From positions 3,658,001 to 3,722,000 of the forward strand of contig NC_014933.1 of NCBI RefSeq assembly GCF_000186225.1: DNA of 64,000 nt, read 5' to 3'. The notes below the pieces were generated by a model. That model did not search any database and had not been told where the DNA came from. It worked only from the letters and a program-made list of their open reading frames with translations. How positions within the stretch are numbered: position 1 is the stretch's first letter; every line of letters starts with the position of its first letter. Below, piece by piece: positions 61,017 through 64,000 of this stretch. Made by a program: the position numbers and the translations under genes. Source of the DNA: Bacteroides helcogenes P 36-108. GTDB taxonomy: Bacteria > Bacteroidota > Bacteroidia > Bacteroidales > Bacteroidaceae.

Positions 61017-62285
61017 TCATTTTCCTATGGGAATGGTAAGCAACACATCGAACCGTTGCTCCATGTTGCTGATGGCAAGAGTGTATTCATCGCCGAAAAG
61101 CAGTTGCAGGCGCTTGCGCACATTCTCCAGACCAATGCCGTGGTGCTCGTCAACGTTCTTTCCAAAGTTACTGTTGGAACAACGGAAAAGCAGTTCACGT
61201 CTCTCCAACGTCAGACTGACAGTGATGAACGAATCTTTCTGATAGCTCACCCCGTGTTTGAAAGCATTCTCCACAAATGAGATGAAAAGCAACGGCGGAA
61301 CCTGCACGCCTGATTCTTCCTCCGGCAGTGACAGTTCTATGCGTACACTCTCCGGATAGCGGATGCGCATCAGCTCCACGTAGTGACGGAGGAATTGCAC
61401 TTCCTTGGAGAGTGGCAGGGTGCGCTTGTCACTTTCATAGAGCATGTAGCGCATCAGGCGTGAAAGTTCCACGATGGTTTCCTTGGCCTTCTCTGTGTCA
61501 ATATCTACCAAAGCATGAATATTGTTCAGCGTGTTCATGAAGAAGTGCGGGTTTATCTGATACTTGAGGTATTCCAATTCGGAATGCAGGTTGTGGTGTT
61601 CCAGTTCCTTCATCGCTTCTTCATCGCGCACAGACTTGAAGAACAGCTTGACGGCGATATTGAAACTGAACATCAGCAGGGCAATCATTACCTGCCCCAA
61701 AAAGGGTCCCCGGAACAGGAATACAAAGAATGGCGGATGTCCCTGAAGTGGTTTACCCATACGCCGCCCGTCAGGATACACTTTGTCCGGACGAACCTGC
61801 CCGGCTTTATACTCAGGGCGAGCCTCGGTTTCGAGAAGAACGTCAGCCTCTGGATGTGCCTTGCTTTCGGAATGAGCATTAGCTTCAGAGCGAATATCAC
61901 CTACTCCGGGATATACGTGATGTCGGTTCTTCTTCATCTCCATGCGGAAATTCTGCGGAACACGGTCTTTCATGACGAGGTTCATCATACCGAACGTCAG
62001 CAATACGCACAATGTGGCGGAAGCCACATAAACCACTAATTTCTGCCGCATGAACAGTCGTGGAGCCAGCAACCGATTATTCAGTACAAAGAGCAGCAGG
62101 AAAGGTGATGCGTCTATCCATGCCGACAGGATCTCTCCCCAACCCATGCCCGTATCTTTGCCGGACAGATAGTCGAAGAAATGGCTCACTACGGGAAAGA
62201 GGATAACGATGCCCCATACGGCCATGTATATCATCATTTCCGGCAAATAGCGTTTATAGCCCGAATGGACAAATGTTTCCTTCAT
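61017..62285 (-). CDS. LytS/YehU-type sensor histidine kinase
   Basis: A 422-aa membrane kinase with four transmembrane helices (about 20-40, 55-75, 80-105 and 180-200), then a His_kinase domain with the phospho-accepting His in QINPHFFMNTLNNIHAL and HATPase (LLFISFVENAFKHG, GIGLENVRKRL). Between helices 3 and 4 sits an odd Glu/Ala/His-rich insertion (SEANAHSESKAHPEAD). The -7 motif TACTTTTG at 62315-62322 lies too close to the first possible ATG (62312), so the second ATG at 62285 (MKETFVHSGY) is preferred. Partner of the LytTR regulator downstream. Confidence 0.9.
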   Translation of the reverse strand: MKETFVHSGYKRYLPEMMIYMAVWGIVILFPVVSHFFDYLSGKDTGMGWGEILSAWIDASPFLLLFVLNNRLLAPRLFMRQKLVVYVASATLCVLLTFGMMNLVMKDRVPQNFRMEMKKNRHHVYPGVGDIRSEANAHSESKAHPEADVLLETEARPEYKAGQVRPDKVYPDGRRMGKPLQGHPPFFVFLFRGPFLGQVMIALLMFSFNIAVKLFFKSVRDEEAMKELEHHNLHSELEYLKYQINPHFFMNTLNNIHALVDIDTEKAKETIVELSRLMRYMLYESDKRTLPLSKEVQFLRHYVELMRIRYPESVRIELSLPEEESGVQVPPLLFISFVENAFKHGVSYQKDSFITVSLTLERRELLFRCSNSNFGKNVDEHHGIGLENVRKRLQLLFGDEYTLAISNMEQRFDVLLTIPIGK

Positions 62286-62314
62286 GCGGAGTATAATATT
62301 CAGTTTCAGCATGG

Positions 62315-62322
62315 CAAAAGTA
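62315..62322 (-). promoter_or_regulatory. -7 promoter element for the LytS/LytTR pair
   Basis: TACTTTTG on the minus strand, 29 nt upstream of the preferred ATG at 62285. Confidence 0.5.
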
Positions 62323-62394
62323 AAAGTGATTCAACAGAATAAGAAAAAAATAGACGAATGGGAACATTTTAAAGACAAAGACAAAGATTTATCA

Positions 62395-64000
62395 TCAATG
62401 CCAGCCTCCACCGGGAAAGCCTCCTCCGCCACCCGTGCCGCCGGAAGTGCTGCCTGCCGTAGTCACCATGCTGCTTGCTGTGAAGGTAGCAGTTTGTGTG
62501 CCTGCCTCGTAAGTGCCGTCCGTAGTCAGTCCGTAGAAGGAAGTGCCTCCACTGACGCTGCCACCGATATATATCGTATAGCTGCCACCCGAAATGAGCT
62601 TGGCGCTGCTGAACAAAACTGTCATTTGGCTGTAGGTACGCGGGATGGTATAGGACATCACCTGCGTACCGTCTGACGCCACAATAGTGAACAGCGTGCC
62701 ACTGCTGCCCGAACCGCCATAGATCACGGCGTGTTGTGTACAAACACTCGATGTAGGCGTACTGGTGCTACCGCCGATGCCAAGCAGCGTGCCGCCGGTA
62801 ATCCTGAAAGTGTTTTGGTCGCAATCAAAACCTTCTTCGGGACTGGTAGTGCCGCTGGCCACCACCGTGCCACCGGTAATGGTGAGCGTACCGTTGGAGT
62901 CAATGCCGTCGTTGCCACTACTGTAGCAATAGACAGAACCGCCATTGATGGTAATGTTGTTTGTAGCGTTAAGACAATCGTCATAGGCATAGACACGCAC
63001 ATCGCCGCCGTTAATGACAAGCGTGCTCTTGCTTTCGATGCCTTCGCTGCCTTCACCACCGATGGTGCGCACCCATACTGTGCCGCCGCCGATAGTGAGC
63101 GTTCCGTCCGCTTTGATGCCTTTGGCCGAGGAGTCCAGACGGTTGTAGGTGTATTGCTTGCCAGCAGTAATGATTTTCAGCGTACCCGATGTCATTGTAA
63201 ACGCACCGTCGCAATTGATGCCCTTTCCTGCCGCACCGGTGCTCTTGATGGAGAGTGAAGCCCCGTCCACGGTAAGATTGCCGTCACACTTGATGCCGGC
63301 AGAGGAGCTGATGTCGCCATCATCGGAGTCATATTCGGCCGAGCCGGAAGTGAGCAAAATTTGCTGCCCGCCGGTGAGGGTGATGTCCGTGGCCGACTTC
63401 AGAGCTTTGGATGCCGTGCCCGATATATCGGCTTTGAGCAGCCCGCCGCGGATGTCGATGTTCCCCTCCTCACAGTCCAGCCCGTCGCCGCCGGGGATGA
63501 GCTTGAGCATACCACCGGCAATGATTATTTTCTCGTTGGTGTGGATGGCATCTTTCGGGGCGGAGGCTACGGTGAGATTCGTGGCAGCGTGCACGAAGAT
63601 GTATTCATCGCTACAGATGCCATGCTTGCAGTTACCGTTCACAGTAAGCGTGCCACTGCCGCTGAAGATAAGTTGACCTTCGCTGAAAAGGCAAGCCTTC
63701 TGGTCTTCTCCGTCCGGGGTATTGGTGTAGGTGGCAGCATCGGTCAGGGTGTTGGCGGTTCCCGCGGCACACTCCACGAAGACGCGCTTCTTGCCCTGGA
63801 TGTTGACGGCAGCGCCCTTGGTGCTGGCCAGGTTCAGACCGGAAAGGGTGAGCTTGAACTTCTTCTCACTGTATATTTTCAACGCTCCATCGGTGGTGGA
63901 GCCGCTGAGGCGATAGTCCACACCCGCCACGGTGGAGTTGACGGTGACGTAGGCTCCATCTATGGTGACAGTTACACCTGTGACGGATCCGGTTACCGCG
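62395..64000 (-). CDS. Cthe_2159-type (DUF4353) repeat protein, partial (5' end beyond window)
   Basis: The frame is open through position 64000, so the start lies outside; 534 codons are visible. The sequence is a right-handed beta-helix-like string of short Gly/Asp/Asn-rich turns such as GGDGLDCEEGNIDIRGG, GIKCDGNLTVDGASL and SSGNDGIDSNGTLTITGG, the pattern of the Cthe_2159 carbohydrate-binding family that can also bind Ca. The C-terminus is Gly-rich (GGTGGGGGFPGGGWH). Such proteins are exported and thought to bind acidic polysaccharides. It lies upstream of, and on the same strand as, the LytS/LytTR pair. Confidence 0.85.
   Translation of the reverse strand, partial: AVTGSVTGVTVTIDGAYVTVNSTVAGVDYRLSGSTTDGALKIYSEKKFKLTLSGLNLASTKGAAVNIQGKKRVFVECAAGTANTLTDAATYTNTPDGEDQKACLFSEGQLIFSGSGTLTVNGNCKHGICSDEYIFVHAATNLTVASAPKDAIHTNEKIIIAGGMLKLIPGGDGLDCEEGNIDIRGGLLKADISGTASKALKSATDITLTGGQQILLTSGSAEYDSDDGDISSSAGIKCDGNLTVDGASLSIKSTGAAGKGINCDGAFTMTSGTLKIITAGKQYTYNRLDSSAKGIKADGTLTIGGGTVWVRTIGGEGSEGIESKSTLVINGGDVRVYAYDDCLNATNNITINGGSVYCYSSGNDGIDSNGTLTITGGTVVASGTTSPEEGFDCDQNTFRITGGTLLGIGGSTSTPTSSVCTQHAVIYGGSGSSGTLFTIVASDGTQVMSYTIPRTYSQMTVLFSSAKLISGGSYTIYIGGSVSGGTSFYGLTTDGTYEAGTQTATFTASSMVTTAGSTSGGTGGGGGFPGGGWH

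Overview
The window looks like a chromosomal segment of a gut Bacteroides or close relative. The evidence is the Bacteroidales -7 promoter motif (TAnnTTTG) in front of many genes, AT-rich start regions with little Shine-Dalgarno signal, and characteristic families: a hybrid two-component regulator, LruC and Cthe_2159-type surface proteins, GHL10 lipoproteins, a large one-piece PurL, a GH32 with N-terminal extension and HU-related proteins. I see no rRNA, tRNA, intact IS element or complete phage.

Layout. 1-8.3 kb: a complete leftward type I-C CRISPR-Cas operon (cas3-cas5c-cas8c-cas7c-cas4-cas1-cas2) headed by a Bro-N (phage-antirepressor-like) gene that nearly abuts cas3. An internal start in cas8c could give the small subunit Cas11c. 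No CRISPR array is inside the window; it is expected left of position 1. 8.3-8.9 kb: a regulatory gap with dyads and an unlisted 59-codon secreted or lipoprotein ORF. 8.9-13.6 kb: a leftward housekeeping run (LysE-type exporter, DUF4924, rfbD, prfC, membrane-tethered LuxR-like regulator). 13.8-24.4 kb, rightward: LruC lipoprotein, purL, a hybrid two-component sensor/regulator and a split chromate transporter. 24.3-34.2 kb: GHL10 lipoprotein, a uvrA paralogue, a membrane AraC regulator with a sulfatase, an outer-membrane barrel and a cstA unit.

34.3-38.4 kb: an odd rightward cluster, GHL10 - unknown protein - 24-bp-repeat ORF - HU-like protein, ending in a strong terminator and followed by a 26-bp minisatellite. 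38.4-44.5 kb: ATP-grasp protein, AAA ATPase with an altered Walker B motif, and nifJ. 44.5-49 kb is scar-rich: a group II intron remnant, a second HU-like gene with the same C-terminal tail as the first, about 930 bases without a gene that contain a copied prfC fragment, a TPR histidine kinase and a decayed third HU-like gene.

49-53.1 kb: an AraC regulator diverges from an aldo/keto reductase - amidohydrolase - monooxygenase - flavin reductase operon. 53.2-57.2 kb: a fructan/fructose unit (GH32, MFS permease, fructokinase) without SusCD in view. 57.2-64 kb: patatin, secreted C1 peptidase, FKBP isomerase, a LytTR/LytS-type two-component pair and a Cthe_2159-type repeat protein running off the right edge.

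The less ordinary items are the Bro-N gene at the head of the cas operon, the internal Cas11c start, the multi-frame 24-bp repeat gene coupled to an HU-like gene, the shared tail of the two HU paralogues, and the molecular fossils (intron, prfC and HU fragments) around 44-49 kb.
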